DNA of 64,000 nt from assembly GCA_016287815.1 (NCBI GenBank), contig JAEEWW010000007.1, positions 1-64,000 on the forward strand, written 5' to 3'. The stretch's first letter is position 1. Each line of letters opens with the position of its first letter. Origin of the DNA: Treponema sp. (GTDB taxonomy: Bacteria > Spirochaetota > Spirochaetia > Treponematales > Treponemataceae). Both the position numbers and the translations under genes were made by a program. The notes below the pieces were generated by a model. That model ran no database searches, had not been told where the DNA came from, and was given only the letters and a program-made list of their open reading frames with translations. Shown here piece after piece: positions 48,837 through 58,116 of this stretch.

Positions 48837-49041
48837 AGCAATCCCCTTTTTAAGTAGAAAACTTTTGTTCCACTTTAAAATCGTTCACTATAATAATAGC
48901 GTAATAAAACGTTTGTTGTCAAACAACTTATCTATATAAATTGAAATAAAATACATACTTTTTGAGTTTTTCTGCATTTTTATAAGTTGAAAGGTCTATA
49001 AGAGGAAAGACTATTAATGTGAATTACAGAGAGAAAATAAA

Positions 49042-49848
49042 CTATAACGTAAAATCTTTACCAAGGTAAATTTCTCTTGCCAAAGGAGAATCAAGAACAT
49101 CTTGTTTTGTCCCCTGAACAACAATCTGACCTGTATTTATAATTATTGAGCGTGTTGTAATTTCAAGCGTATCGCGTACATTGTGGTCTGTTATTAGAAT
49201 TCCGATTCCGCGTTGGGAAAGAAGTTTTATCATTTTTTTTATGTCTGCAACTGCAATCGGGTCAATTCCTGCAAAAGGCTCGTCAAGCATAAGGAATTTA
49301 GGTTCAATTGCAAGCGAACGTGCTATTTCTGTCCTGCGGCGTTCACCGCCGGAAAGAGTATATGCCGGCTGATTCCTTATTTTTTGAATTGAAAATTCTT
49401 CTATAAGTTTGTCCAGACGGTCGAGTTTCTGCTGCTTTGTAAGTTCTTTCTGATTTTCAAGAATTGCCCAGATATTTTCTTCGACGGTCATTTTTCTGAA
49501 AACTGAAGGTTCCTGCGGAAGATATGAAATTCCCATCTGTGCGCGTTTGTACATAGGTAAATCCGTTATGGTTTTTCCGTCTAAGATAACTTCGCCTTCT
49601 GTAGGTTTGTAAAATCCTACTATCATATAGAACGTGGTTGTTTTGCCGGAGCCGTTAGGACCGAGCAGCCCTAGAACTTCACCTGTTTTTATTGAAAAAT
49701 CAATTCCCTGTACAACTTTTTTGCGACCGAAGTGCTTGTAAAGGCTAGAAACTTTCAGTTCGTGCTCTACGGATTGTTCAGAGTTTTCGCCGATAATATT
49801 TTCTTCAGTAATAATTTCGTTAGTATTTTCGGTTAAGCCTTCACTCAT
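49042..49848 (-). CDS. lptB: LPS export ABC transporter ATP-binding protein LptB
   Basis: LLGPNGSGKTTTFYMIVGFYKP, ISYLPQEPSVFRKMTVEENI, LSGGERRRTEIARSLA, ILITDHNVRDTLEI. Confidence 0.95.
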   Translation of the reverse strand: MSEGLTENTNEIITEENIIGENSEQSVEHELKVSSLYKHFGRKKVVQGIDFSIKTGEVLGLLGPNGSGKTTTFYMIVGFYKPTEGEVILDGKTITDLPMYKRAQMGISYLPQEPSVFRKMTVEENIWAILENQKELTKQQKLDRLDKLIEEFSIQKIRNQPAYTLSGGERRRTEIARSLAIEPKFLMLDEPFAGIDPIAVADIKKMIKLLSQRGIGILITDHNVRDTLEITTRSIIINTGQIVVQGTKQDVLDSPLAREIYLGKDFTL

Positions 49849-49894
49849 TGCCGTCTCCTATATAAAAACCACGCTATTGCAGACAGGTTTTATC

Positions 49895-50560
49895 TTATTC
49901 TTCTTTTTCGGGCTTTTTGCCTGAACTTGTTACAGAACCGTGAACACGTCCGCTCATTGAAATTTCCTGCGTGTTCATGTCGAGTGTTATCTGCTGTGCA
50001 TTAAACGTATCTTTGCCTTGGACGATTTTGGGCGAACCGCTTATTTCAAGAAGCTGTTCGTTTTTGTGGTAAACCGCATAAGCACCGGTACATACATTGT
50101 CTTTTTGTGTAAGTTTTACATTTATCTGAAAAATTGCGGTCTGTGTTTTCTGTCTGTATTCCAGAAGCTGGGAAGATGCCGAAACTTCGTTTTCTTTGTC
50201 TTCAAGTTTTACATTGTCCTGTAAAAGTGTAACTTCTGTTTCCCTGTCAAAAGAAAGTTTTCCGCATGAAAATTCTGTTTGTTTTTTTGTATTTTTTGCA
50301 GAAACTTTGCCTTCTGCCTTTATTAACCTGAAATCTGTACCGGAAAGCGTAATTCTATCGGCACGGATTTCCATATTTTGAGTTTGTACGAAGGCGTTTC
50401 CCTGCAAGGTTGTTGTGTCGTTGTTGTTTCCGGCTGTGCCGGTCATTTTATCAGCCTTAAATATTATCTGTTCGGAATAAAGCGGAATACAGGCATTGCT
50501 ATAAACGCTGAAAATAATAATTGCGGAAAATAAAGATTTTATACAAAGCCTGACTTTCAT
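49895..50560 (-). CDS. lptA: LptA/OstA-family periplasmic transport protein
   Basis: Signal peptide, IIFKADKMTGTAGNNNDTTTLQGNAFVQTQNMEIRADRITL; located between lptB and an lptC-like gene. Confidence 0.82.
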   Translation of the reverse strand: MKVRLCIKSLFSAIIIFSVYSNACIPLYSEQIIFKADKMTGTAGNNNDTTTLQGNAFVQTQNMEIRADRITLSGTDFRLIKAEGKVSAKNTKKQTEFSCGKLSFDRETEVTLLQDNVKLEDKENEVSASSQLLEYRQKTQTAIFQINVKLTQKDNVCTGAYAVYHKNEQLLEISGSPKIVQGKDTFNAQQITLDMNTQEISMSGRVHGSVTSSGKKPEKEE

Positions 50561-51228
50561 TTTATTTTCTCCGCTTCAGATGTTGATTCTGTTTCTGCTG
50601 AATTTTTTTCATCGACTGCATTTATTGCATCAGCTGTATCTTCATTACCTGCTGTGTTTTCTGCTTCGTCTGTTGTGACAGTGCCTGAAACAGCACCGGC
50701 AAAGGCAAATGTGCTGCTTGCAATACTTGATGAAAAATCTTTTCCGGTTAGTTTTAAATTATCTTTTTCAAGAGTGACTTCCTGGCCTTTGCCGGATGTT
50801 AACTGTTCTGTTTTTCCGTTCCAGCGAAGGTTTTGGGCAAAAATGCGCATGTCATGCTGTTCGTCTTTTACCTGAATATCGTCTAGAAGAATGTATTCTT
50901 CGTTTTCTGTATCAGCTGCAATATAACCGCTTTTTCCTTCGTTAATCAGTTTTTCATCATTGTCAAAAGATTTAAATGAAATGCCTTTTGCGTAAGAAAG
51001 GTTTCCGCTTTTATATTGTTCCAGTTTTTCTGCTTTGAGCTCGAATTTCTTTTTTCCATCTTCTGTTCTGTAAAAAGATGCGTTTTCTGCAATCATTTCC
51101 GGAATCTGTTTTTCAACGGAAATTGTGGTTTCGTATTTTAATGAGCATGATAAAAAAAGCAGAAAAATCAGTGCGCTGGAAAGAGTGCATTTTGTGGTTT
51201 TTCTGCTCATTAAAAATCTACAACGCAT
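50557..51228 (-). CDS. lptC: LptC-like LPS export lipoprotein
   Basis: Lipobox FLLFLSC, EKQIPEMIAENASFYRTEDGKKKFELKAEKLEQY; overlaps lptA by 4 nt. Start (51228 or 51210) uncertain. Confidence 0.8.
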   Translation of the reverse strand: MRCRFLMSRKTTKCTLSSALIFLLFLSCSLKYETTISVEKQIPEMIAENASFYRTEDGKKKFELKAEKLEQYKSGNLSYAKGISFKSFDNDEKLINEGKSGYIAADTENEEYILLDDIQVKDEQHDMRIFAQNLRWNGKTEQLTSGKGQEVTLEKDNLKLTGKDFSSSIASSTFAFAGAVSGTVTTDEAENTAGNEDTADAINAVDEKNSAETESTSEAEKIK

Positions 51229-52832
51229 TATTTTTTGTTTTGCAGTACAGCTCCAATGAATGCTATGAACAGCGGATGCGGATTTGTTGGTCGGGAAATA
51301 AATTCCGGATGGAACTGTACGCCTATTCCCCATGGATGATTTTTCCATTCAAAAGCTTCGGTCTGTCTGTCCGGGATAGATACCGCGCTTGTGATAAGTC
51401 CGTTTTCTGCCATGCGGTCAGTATAACGGCGGTCAAATGTATATTTGCTTCTGTGGCGTTCAGAAATCTGTTTCTTTTTATAGATGTCAAAAAGTTTTGT
51501 GTTTTTTTCGATTTCTACAAAACTTGCGCCAAGCTTCATAATGCCTGTTGCGGTAGTTCCTGCCTGTTCTTCAGGAAGACTGATAACTGCGTGCTTGCAG
51601 TTCTGCATGAATTCCGTACTGTCCGCATCTTCCCATCCAAGAATTGAGCGGGCTGTTTCTATAGCCATAAGCTGCATTCCAAGGTCGATGCCAAGATACG
51701 GAATGTTGTGTTCGCGTGCATATTTTACGGAAGCAAGCAGACCAAGGAATCCACGCTGTCCGTAATTGCCAGGAACGACAATACCGTCAAGTCCTGTAAG
51801 GTATTTTTCTATTGAATCAGCATTTTCCAAGGTTTCTGCATCGATTTTTTTGATTTTAACGGCAACTCCGTGTGAAGTTACTGCTGCATGGAACAGTGAT
51901 TCGCGGACTGATTTGTAGCAGTTATCAAGATAGTCTTTTTTGCCTACCATTCCGATTGTAATTGTCTGCGACGGATTTTTCAGCTTATCCATAAAAGTAA
52001 GCCATGGAGAAATGTCGCATTTTTTCTGCGGAAGTCCGAGTTTTTCAAGAATTTTTGTATCAATGCCCTGTTCGTGGAAGAGAACAGGAAGTTCGTATAC
52101 GGAATTTTCTACATCACAGGAAGTGAATACAGATGTCGGCGGAACGTTGCAGAAAAGGCCGACTTTCTTTTTAAGACCTTCGTCCAGCTGCTGTTCGCAG
52201 CGGCATAAAAGAATATCCGGCTGAATGCCTGCTTCCTGCAGCTGCTTTACAGAATGCTGTGTTGGTTTTGTTTTTAATTCTCCGCCAATGATAACAGGAA
52301 CAAGGGCAAGGTGAATGCAAACCGTGTTCTGTTTGCCGAGTTCGCGGATTAACTGGCGAACAGCTTCCAGAAAAGGAATTGTTTCTATGTCACCGACAGT
52401 TCCGCCGACTTCAACTAAAACAATGTCTGCGTTTGTCTGTGCACCGATATTTAAAATACGGCGTTTAATTTCATCAGTGATATGTGGAATAACCTGAACT
52501 GTGCGTCCATTGTAGCGGCCTGCGCGTTCGTTTTTGATTACAGAATCGTAAACTTTACCGATTGTAATGCAGTTTGCGGAAGTAAGGTTAACGCTTGTAA
52601 AGCGTGAAAAGTTGCCTAAATCCAAATCTGTTTCGGCACCATCTTCTGTTACAAAAACTTCGCCGTGCTGATAAGGGCTTATGTTTCCTGCGTCAACATT
52701 TACGTAAGGATCACATTTCATCATTGCGACTTTGTAGCCGCTGCATTCAAAAAGACTTCCGAGGGAGGAAGAAGCAACGCCTTTTCCAAGGCTTGAACAG
52801 ACACCACTTGTTACAAGGACATATTTACTCAT
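51228..52832 (-). CDS. pyrG: CTP synthase
   Basis: KYVLVTSGVCSSLGKGVASSSLG, KCDPYVNVDAGNISPYQHGEVFVTEDGAETDLDLGNF; glutaminase domain. Confidence 0.97.
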   Translation of the reverse strand: MSKYVLVTSGVCSSLGKGVASSSLGSLFECSGYKVAMMKCDPYVNVDAGNISPYQHGEVFVTEDGAETDLDLGNFSRFTSVNLTSANCITIGKVYDSVIKNERAGRYNGRTVQVIPHITDEIKRRILNIGAQTNADIVLVEVGGTVGDIETIPFLEAVRQLIRELGKQNTVCIHLALVPVIIGGELKTKPTQHSVKQLQEAGIQPDILLCRCEQQLDEGLKKKVGLFCNVPPTSVFTSCDVENSVYELPVLFHEQGIDTKILEKLGLPQKKCDISPWLTFMDKLKNPSQTITIGMVGKKDYLDNCYKSVRESLFHAAVTSHGVAVKIKKIDAETLENADSIEKYLTGLDGIVVPGNYGQRGFLGLLASVKYAREHNIPYLGIDLGMQLMAIETARSILGWEDADSTEFMQNCKHAVISLPEEQAGTTATGIMKLGASFVEIEKNTKLFDIYKKKQISERHRSKYTFDRRYTDRMAENGLITSAVSIPDRQTEAFEWKNHPWGIGVQFHPEFISRPTNPHPLFIAFIGAVLQNKK

Positions 52833-52880
52833 GGAATGTAATTTTCCCATTTACACGTGGATTAGTCAAGCCACGTAAAG

Positions 52881-52955
52881 AAATCGCGAGTGACGCAGCG
52901 ATTTTAGTGGCGTCAAGCTCGGACTCTTCCGAGCTTATACTCCTGCTGCCGCAGG
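52881..52955. repeat. Chain of small inverted repeats upstream of pyrG
   Basis: AAATCGC-N10-GCGATTT (52881-52904), AAGCTCGG-N6-CCGAGCTT (52915-52936), CCTGC-N4-GCAGG (52942-52955). Confidence 0.6.
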
Positions 52956-53144
52956 CTGCGTAAAATACAAAGCGGCGGTTTGCTTGTAACGAACCATGTG
53001 AGGCGCGGATAAGGCGGCATGCGATACAGGCGATGCATTTTTGCCGCACTGTCAGAGATGTCTATGTCATTGCGAAAAATAGTAAAATTCTCAAAATAAT
53101 CTAAAAATGTAGTTTTTTTTCGCCGATACTATATAATATTAGAT

Positions 53145-53963
53145 ATGGCAGATTTATTAACAGATTCAGAATTCGAAAAATTTCGCAAGCTTATATATGA
53201 TGAAAGTGGAATTACATTTTCTGATACAAATCGTTCTGTTTTGGACAGCAGAATTAAAGAGCGCTTGCGTGAAGAAAAAATTGACACAGTAGAAGAGTAT
53301 TATAATCGCGTTTTGGCAGATAAAGAAGAAATGAAGCTTATGCTTGATTCGGTTACAACGAATCTGACACGTTTTTTCCGTAATCAGCCTCATTTCGATG
53401 CTCTTGTAAATTATGTTATTCCGCACTTGCTTGAAGAAAAAAAGAATTCTGCGGATAAAACGATTCGTGTATGGAGTGCCGGATGTTCCACGGGCGAAGA
53501 GCCGTATACAATTGCCATGATTTTAAAGGACATTTTACCGGCTCCTTATACATTTGCCATAACAGCTTCTGATATTTCTTTAAAATCTTTGATGGTCGGA
53601 CGACAGGGATTTTATCCTACTGCAAGAATTAACGGTGTTCCTGAAAACTATCTTGAACGCTTTTTTACAAAGACAGAAACCGGCTATCAGGTAAAGAAAG
53701 AGCTTATGGATACAATCCATTTTGACTATCACAATCTGCAGCATGATTCCGGTTCAAAAAATCTTGACATTATTTTCTGCCGCAATGTTTTGATTTACTT
53801 TGATGAAGCGGCACAACTTTCTGTAATTGACCGCTTCTGGAATTCTATGTCACCAAGTTCATATCTGTTCATAGGTCATTCTGAATCCTTGTTCGGAATG
53901 AAGACCAAGTTTGAATTTTTAAAGACAGAATGGGCTTGCTTATATCAGAAAAATCTGAAATAA
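53145..53963 (+). CDS. cheR: Chemotaxis protein methyltransferase CheR
   Basis: VWSAGCSTGEEPYTIAMIL, DIIFCRNVLIYFDEAAQ, YLFIGHSESLFG. Confidence 0.96.
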   Translation: MADLLTDSEFEKFRKLIYDESGITFSDTNRSVLDSRIKERLREEKIDTVEEYYNRVLADKEEMKLMLDSVTTNLTRFFRNQPHFDALVNYVIPHLLEEKKNSADKTIRVWSAGCSTGEEPYTIAMILKDILPAPYTFAITASDISLKSLMVGRQGFYPTARINGVPENYLERFFTKTETGYQVKKELMDTIHFDYHNLQHDSGSKNLDIIFCRNVLIYFDEAAQLSVIDRFWNSMSPSSYLFIGHSESLFGMKTKFEFLKTEWACLYQKNLK

Positions 53964-54030
53964 ATTTTGGGTAAAATATGCATTTTGATGCATGTTTTGC
54001 ACAATAATTGGATGGTGTGGGGTTTACTTA

Positions 54031-55245
54031 ATGGAAGATATTTCGGTTTTAGTTTGTGATGACTCAGCTTTGATGAGAAACCTTATTTCTCGTATCATTG
54101 ACGGCACAGAAGGTATGCGAGTTTGTGCCAAGGCAATGAACGGAAGTATCGCTCTTGAAAAAATCCCGTTAATTGAGCCGGATTTAGTTGTTCTTGATAT
54201 TGAAATGCCTGTAATGACCGGTGTTGAATTTCTTGAAGAACGGAAAAAGCGCGGCATAGATGTTCCGGTTGTTGTTCTTTCAAGTATTGCAACAAAAGGT
54301 GCAGCCGTTACAATGCGCTGTCTTGAATTGGGCGCAAGTGACTTTATTACAAAGCCGAACGGTTCAATTTCTGCTGATTTGTCTGCAATTGCTGCAACTC
54401 TGGTAGAAAAAATAGGTTCTTACGGCAGTCGTTATGCTTCTCGTCGTGGAAAACAGGTTTATCCGCCTGATTTCTTCCACAAGATGATGAAGCTCAAGAT
54501 GGCCGAAAAATATGTTGCTGACCAGAAAGGAGAAATTTCTGTTCAGCAGCCTGTTGATAAAGAAAAATCAAAGGCGCTTGTAGATAGTTTTACCTTTTCA
54601 TGGCAGAAAAAGCCTGAAAAGAAAGAGCCTGAAGTTATTGCTCCTGTCCGCGAAGGCGGCCGCATTGAAATTATTGCAATCGGTATTTCAACAGGCGGAC
54701 CAAATGCATTGCGCGATGTTTTCAAGGCTATTGATCCGCGCCTGAAGCAGCCGATTCTGGTTGTTCAGCATATGCCGGCGGGTTTTACAAAGGAATTTGC
54801 TGAAAGTTTGAATCACATTTGTCCTCTGGAAGTAAAGGAAGCAGAAGACGGAGAGAAAATTCTTGGCGGACATATTTATATTGCGCCGGGTGATTTCCAT
54901 ATTTATGTTAAACGTGAACTTTCAGGTCCGATTCTGCATCTTTCTCAGGAGCCGCAGAGAAACGGTCACAGACCTTCTGCAGATGTTTTGTTTGAGTCTG
55001 TTGCAAATGAATATAAAAACAATGCTCTTGGCGTAATTATGACCGGAATGGGTAAAGACGGAGCCGTTGAACTTACTAAAATGAGAAAAGAAGGCGCCTG
55101 GACATTAGGTCAGGATTCTGAATCAAGCATCGTATACGGAATGCCGCGTGTTGCCTGGGAAATGGGGGCTGTTCAAAAGCAGTGTTCGCTTCGCGAAATG
55201 CCTGATGAAATAAGCAAACTTGCAAGAGAACATCTTATAAAATAG
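54031..55245 (+). CDS. cheB: Chemotaxis response regulator protein-glutamate methylesterase CheB
   Basis: SVLVCDDSALMRNLISRII receiver; methylesterase AIGISTGGPNALRDVF, VVQHMPAGFTKEFAESLN, IMTGMGKDGA. Start reset to 54031. Confidence 0.97.
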   Translation: MEDISVLVCDDSALMRNLISRIIDGTEGMRVCAKAMNGSIALEKIPLIEPDLVVLDIEMPVMTGVEFLEERKKRGIDVPVVVLSSIATKGAAVTMRCLELGASDFITKPNGSISADLSAIAATLVEKIGSYGSRYASRRGKQVYPPDFFHKMMKLKMAEKYVADQKGEISVQQPVDKEKSKALVDSFTFSWQKKPEKKEPEVIAPVREGGRIEIIAIGISTGGPNALRDVFKAIDPRLKQPILVVQHMPAGFTKEFAESLNHICPLEVKEAEDGEKILGGHIYIAPGDFHIYVKRELSGPILHLSQEPQRNGHRPSADVLFESVANEYKNNALGVIMTGMGKDGAVELTKMRKEGAWTLGQDSESSIVYGMPRVAWEMGAVQKQCSLREMPDEISKLAREHLIK

Positions 55246-55261
55246 TCTGAATATTAAATCC

Positions 55262-55314
55262 TCTGAATGCCGGATTTTATAAAACCTGGCATTCGGAAAA
55301 ATCTGGCATTCAGA
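55262..55314. terminator. Candidate terminator structure with one 5' arm and two alternative 3' arms
   Basis: TCTGAATGCC (55262-55271) can pair with GGCATTCGGA (55288-55297) or GGCATTCAGA (55305-55314). Confidence 0.45.
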
Positions 55315-55350
55315 AAAGACAACATGCCTTAATGGCGTTAATTTACATTC

Positions 55351-55761
55351 TTAACTGCACAGTTCTGTTATTTCAGGCTGTGCAATTTTTTTATATTTTG
55401 CTGCAAAAAATGATATTGCCGCTCCGAATACAAAACCTGAAAGTGCAGAAGCAGCTTTTATTCCGTCGATAAAATTTTTACCTGTTTTTATTTCTAAAAA
55501 ACTTATTCCAAAATAAAAAATAAAGGCACAGAGTACCGGAAATAAAATTGAAGAAAGTGCCTGAGACAATTCTTTTTTTCTTGAAGTTCCGATTTTTACA
55601 ATTGAGTTGATTTTTACAGGAAATTTATTTGGGTTTATAACTTCAAACGGATTTCCGCGTTTTGCGCATCCCTGCTTGCAGCTTAAACATGCGCCTTTTA
55701 TAAGAGGAACAACGGTAATTTTTTCATCCTGAATCGATGTTACAAATGCCGTGTCATGCAT
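55351..55761 (-). CDS. RseC/MucC-family SoxR-reducing/positive regulator-like membrane protein
   Basis: N-terminal CLSCKQGCAKRG and two TM helices. Confidence 0.82.
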   Translation of the reverse strand: MHDTAFVTSIQDEKITVVPLIKGACLSCKQGCAKRGNPFEVINPNKFPVKINSIVKIGTSRKKELSQALSSILFPVLCAFIFYFGISFLEIKTGKNFIDGIKAASALSGFVFGAAISFFAAKYKKIAQPEITELCS

Positions 55762-56294
55762 GGTGCGTTTCCTCCACGTTTTTCAATTTCTTTCATGCGT
55801 TTTATGCATTCTTCCATACCGATTTTGTTGCCAAGTTCTTCGTATGTATCGCGCAAGTTGAATAATGCATCATAGTAGTAGGGATCTATCATTACGGCGG
55901 TTTCAAAAGCTTCGCAGGCTTTGTCATATTCTGAATTGTTAAAATAAATTACGCCGGTTGTATTCCATAGATGTGCATTTGTCTGGTCAAGCTGAATTGC
56001 TGTAAGGCAATAATTGTATGCGCTCTGAATGTCGCCTGTGTTGAGCGAAATGATTGCAAGGGTTTCAAGAGTTGTAATGTCTTCAGGATTTAAATCAAGG
56101 GCTTTTTCAAGGGCAGAAAGTGCAAGGTCAGGTTTGCCCGCATCGCGGTATGTTATTCCAAGGTTGAGCCACAATATGTAATTTTCCTGTTCCATCTGGA
56201 TTGCGCATTTTAAGCAGGAGATTGCATCGCTGAATTCGCCTTTTGCAGCATGCCTTATGGCTTCTGCATTCAATGATTGTACGCTGTCGTTCAT
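55740..56294 (-). CDS. TPR-repeat protein
   Basis: Repeats such as YILWLNLGITYRDAGKPDLALSALEKALDLNPEDITTLETLAIISLNTGDIQSAYNYCLTAIQLDQ. Confidence 0.9.
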   Translation of the reverse strand: MNDSVQSLNAEAIRHAAKGEFSDAISCLKCAIQMEQENYILWLNLGITYRDAGKPDLALSALEKALDLNPEDITTLETLAIISLNTGDIQSAYNYCLTAIQLDQTNAHLWNTTGVIYFNNSEYDKACEAFETAVMIDPYYYDALFNLRDTYEELGNKIGMEECIKRMKEIEKRGGNAPCMTRHL

Positions 56295-56309
56295 AGTTAT
56301 TTTACCTGA

Positions 56310-57425
56310 TTATTTTACCTGTGGAACCATACCTGCAAAAAGCCGGTAAATAGCTTCAGATGCCGTATCTTTTGAATACAAGGATGAAAGCTCTGCCGGT
56401 TTTGTTTTTATTAAATCAAGGCCTTTTTCGTAGGCTGTTTTAATTTGTCCGCCCTGTTCAAGAATTTTAATGCATTCTTCTACAGCAGGTGATTTTATTC
56501 CGTTTTTTGCTGCGTCTGCCATGAGCGATGTAATTTTTTCCTTGTGCTCAGGATATTTTTGCAGATGCAATAATACAGGAAGGCTTTTTTTGTTTTCTAC
56601 TATATCATCGCCTCTAAGTTTGCCGGGATTTCCTGTAGTTAAATTCTGCACATCATCAAGAATCTGGAATCCAACGCCGATTTGGGCTGCAATTTGTCCT
56701 GCTTTTGCGGCTGTTTCTAAAGTGCCGCCTGAAGCGATTATTCCTGCTTGTGCTGCAAGAGATGCAAGTGTTCCTGTTTTGCTCTGTACCATGGCTGTAT
56801 ATTCTTCTACCGAAGGAATTAAATCAGGCGTTCGATGCCATAAAATATCCATTGCCTGCCCAAGATGAAGTCTTCGTAATTCCTGTGTGTATAGTTTATA
56901 AAGACGGTTTTTTAATTCCACTGAAGCATCAAGTTTATCGATGCAGACTGGAGCTTCAAAGTAAAGCCATGCGCCTGCATTTATTGCAGTATCCAGCCCG
57001 AACGTTATATGTGCTGCAGGTTTTCCGCGGCGCATGTCCGCATTGTCTTCTATATCATCGTGAATTAAACTTGCCGTGTGGCAGAACTCTACAAGCGGAG
57101 TAAGTTTATATGCATTTGAAATAAATTTTTGCTCTTCTTCCATAGAAGAGGCTGTGTGTTTTGCTGCCATTTCTGCGCATAAAACCAGAAGAAGCGGGCG
57201 CCACCGTTTTCCGCCTAAGGTTAAAAGGTTGCGGCATGGAAGCACAAGCGGATTTAAATGTATGTTCCCGATGCATTCAGAAATTGTTCCAAAGGAAGCC
57301 GTTTTCCATTCTGATTTATATTCAGCAGGAAGAGCTTCCAGCAATACTTCTTCTATTTTTGCAAGTCGTTCAGAAAAGTCTTTATCCATATTAAAAAGTA
57401 TACTAAAATCCTGATTAAAATACAA
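56310..57425 (-). CDS. Polyprenyl synthetase
   Basis: GGKRWRPLL, LIHDDIEDNADMRRGKPAAHITFG, FQILDDVQNLTTG. Start may be 57389. Confidence 0.93.
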   Translation of the reverse strand: MYFNQDFSILFNMDKDFSERLAKIEEVLLEALPAEYKSEWKTASFGTISECIGNIHLNPLVLPCRNLLTLGGKRWRPLLLVLCAEMAAKHTASSMEEEQKFISNAYKLTPLVEFCHTASLIHDDIEDNADMRRGKPAAHITFGLDTAINAGAWLYFEAPVCIDKLDASVELKNRLYKLYTQELRRLHLGQAMDILWHRTPDLIPSVEEYTAMVQSKTGTLASLAAQAGIIASGGTLETAAKAGQIAAQIGVGFQILDDVQNLTTGNPGKLRGDDIVENKKSLPVLLHLQKYPEHKEKITSLMADAAKNGIKSPAVEECIKILEQGGQIKTAYEKGLDLIKTKPAELSSLYSKDTASEAIYRLFAGMVPQVK

Positions 57426-57433
57426 ATCTCGTT

Positions 57434-58108
57434 GTGGCGTTTAAAAAAACGAGTGGAAAAACGCGGTTGCTCTGTAAATTTTTGAGCAAATTTGCCGAAA
57501 ATAAAATTACGATGGGTTCAAATTCTTACGAAAAACCGGATTTCTGGTCTCGCAAGGCTTTTTCTGAAGGTTATCCTGCAAGGTCAGTTTATAAACTAAA
57601 AGAAATAGACGAAAAATTCGGCTTTATTAAAAAAAATTATACGGTACTCGATCTTGGAGCCGCTCCTGGCAGCTGGACAACATTTTTGCTTCGTACAATG
57701 AACGGCAGTGGTAAAGTTGTTTCCTGTGATTTAAATCCACTTGCAAAAGATGTAAAGAGTGATAATCTAGTATTCATTCAGGGCGATTTGAATGCACCTG
57801 AAATTCGTGACCAGATAAAAGCAAATGGTCCGTATGATCTTGTTGTTTGTGATGCAGCGCCTTTGACAACCGGTAACCGCATGGTTGATACCGCGCGCTC
57901 AGAAAATCTTGTTGAAATGGCCATCTGGTATGCGCAGACAATGCTCAGAACAGGCGGAAATTTTACCGTAAAGATTTTTCAGAATGGAGATCAACAGCGT
58001 TTTTTAAAGATGATGCGGGAAATTTTTACTTCGGCAAGAGGATTTAAGCCAGAAGCATGCCGCTCAGAATCTTTTGAAACATATCTAGTAGGGCTGAATA
58101 AAAAATAG
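57434..58108 (+). CDS. rlmE: RlmE/FtsJ-family 23S rRNA (uridine-2'-O-)-methyltransferase
   Basis: FWSRKAFSEGYPARSVYKLKEIDEKFGFIKKNYTVLDLGAAPGSWTTFLL; KIFQNGDQQRF. Start may be at 57512. Confidence 0.92.
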   Translation: MAFKKTSGKTRLLCKFLSKFAENKITMGSNSYEKPDFWSRKAFSEGYPARSVYKLKEIDEKFGFIKKNYTVLDLGAAPGSWTTFLLRTMNGSGKVVSCDLNPLAKDVKSDNLVFIQGDLNAPEIRDQIKANGPYDLVVCDAAPLTTGNRMVDTARSENLVEMAIWYAQTMLRTGGNFTVKIFQNGDQQRFLKMMREIFTSARGFKPEACRSESFETYLVGLNKK

Positions 58109-58116
58109 CGGAGTTT

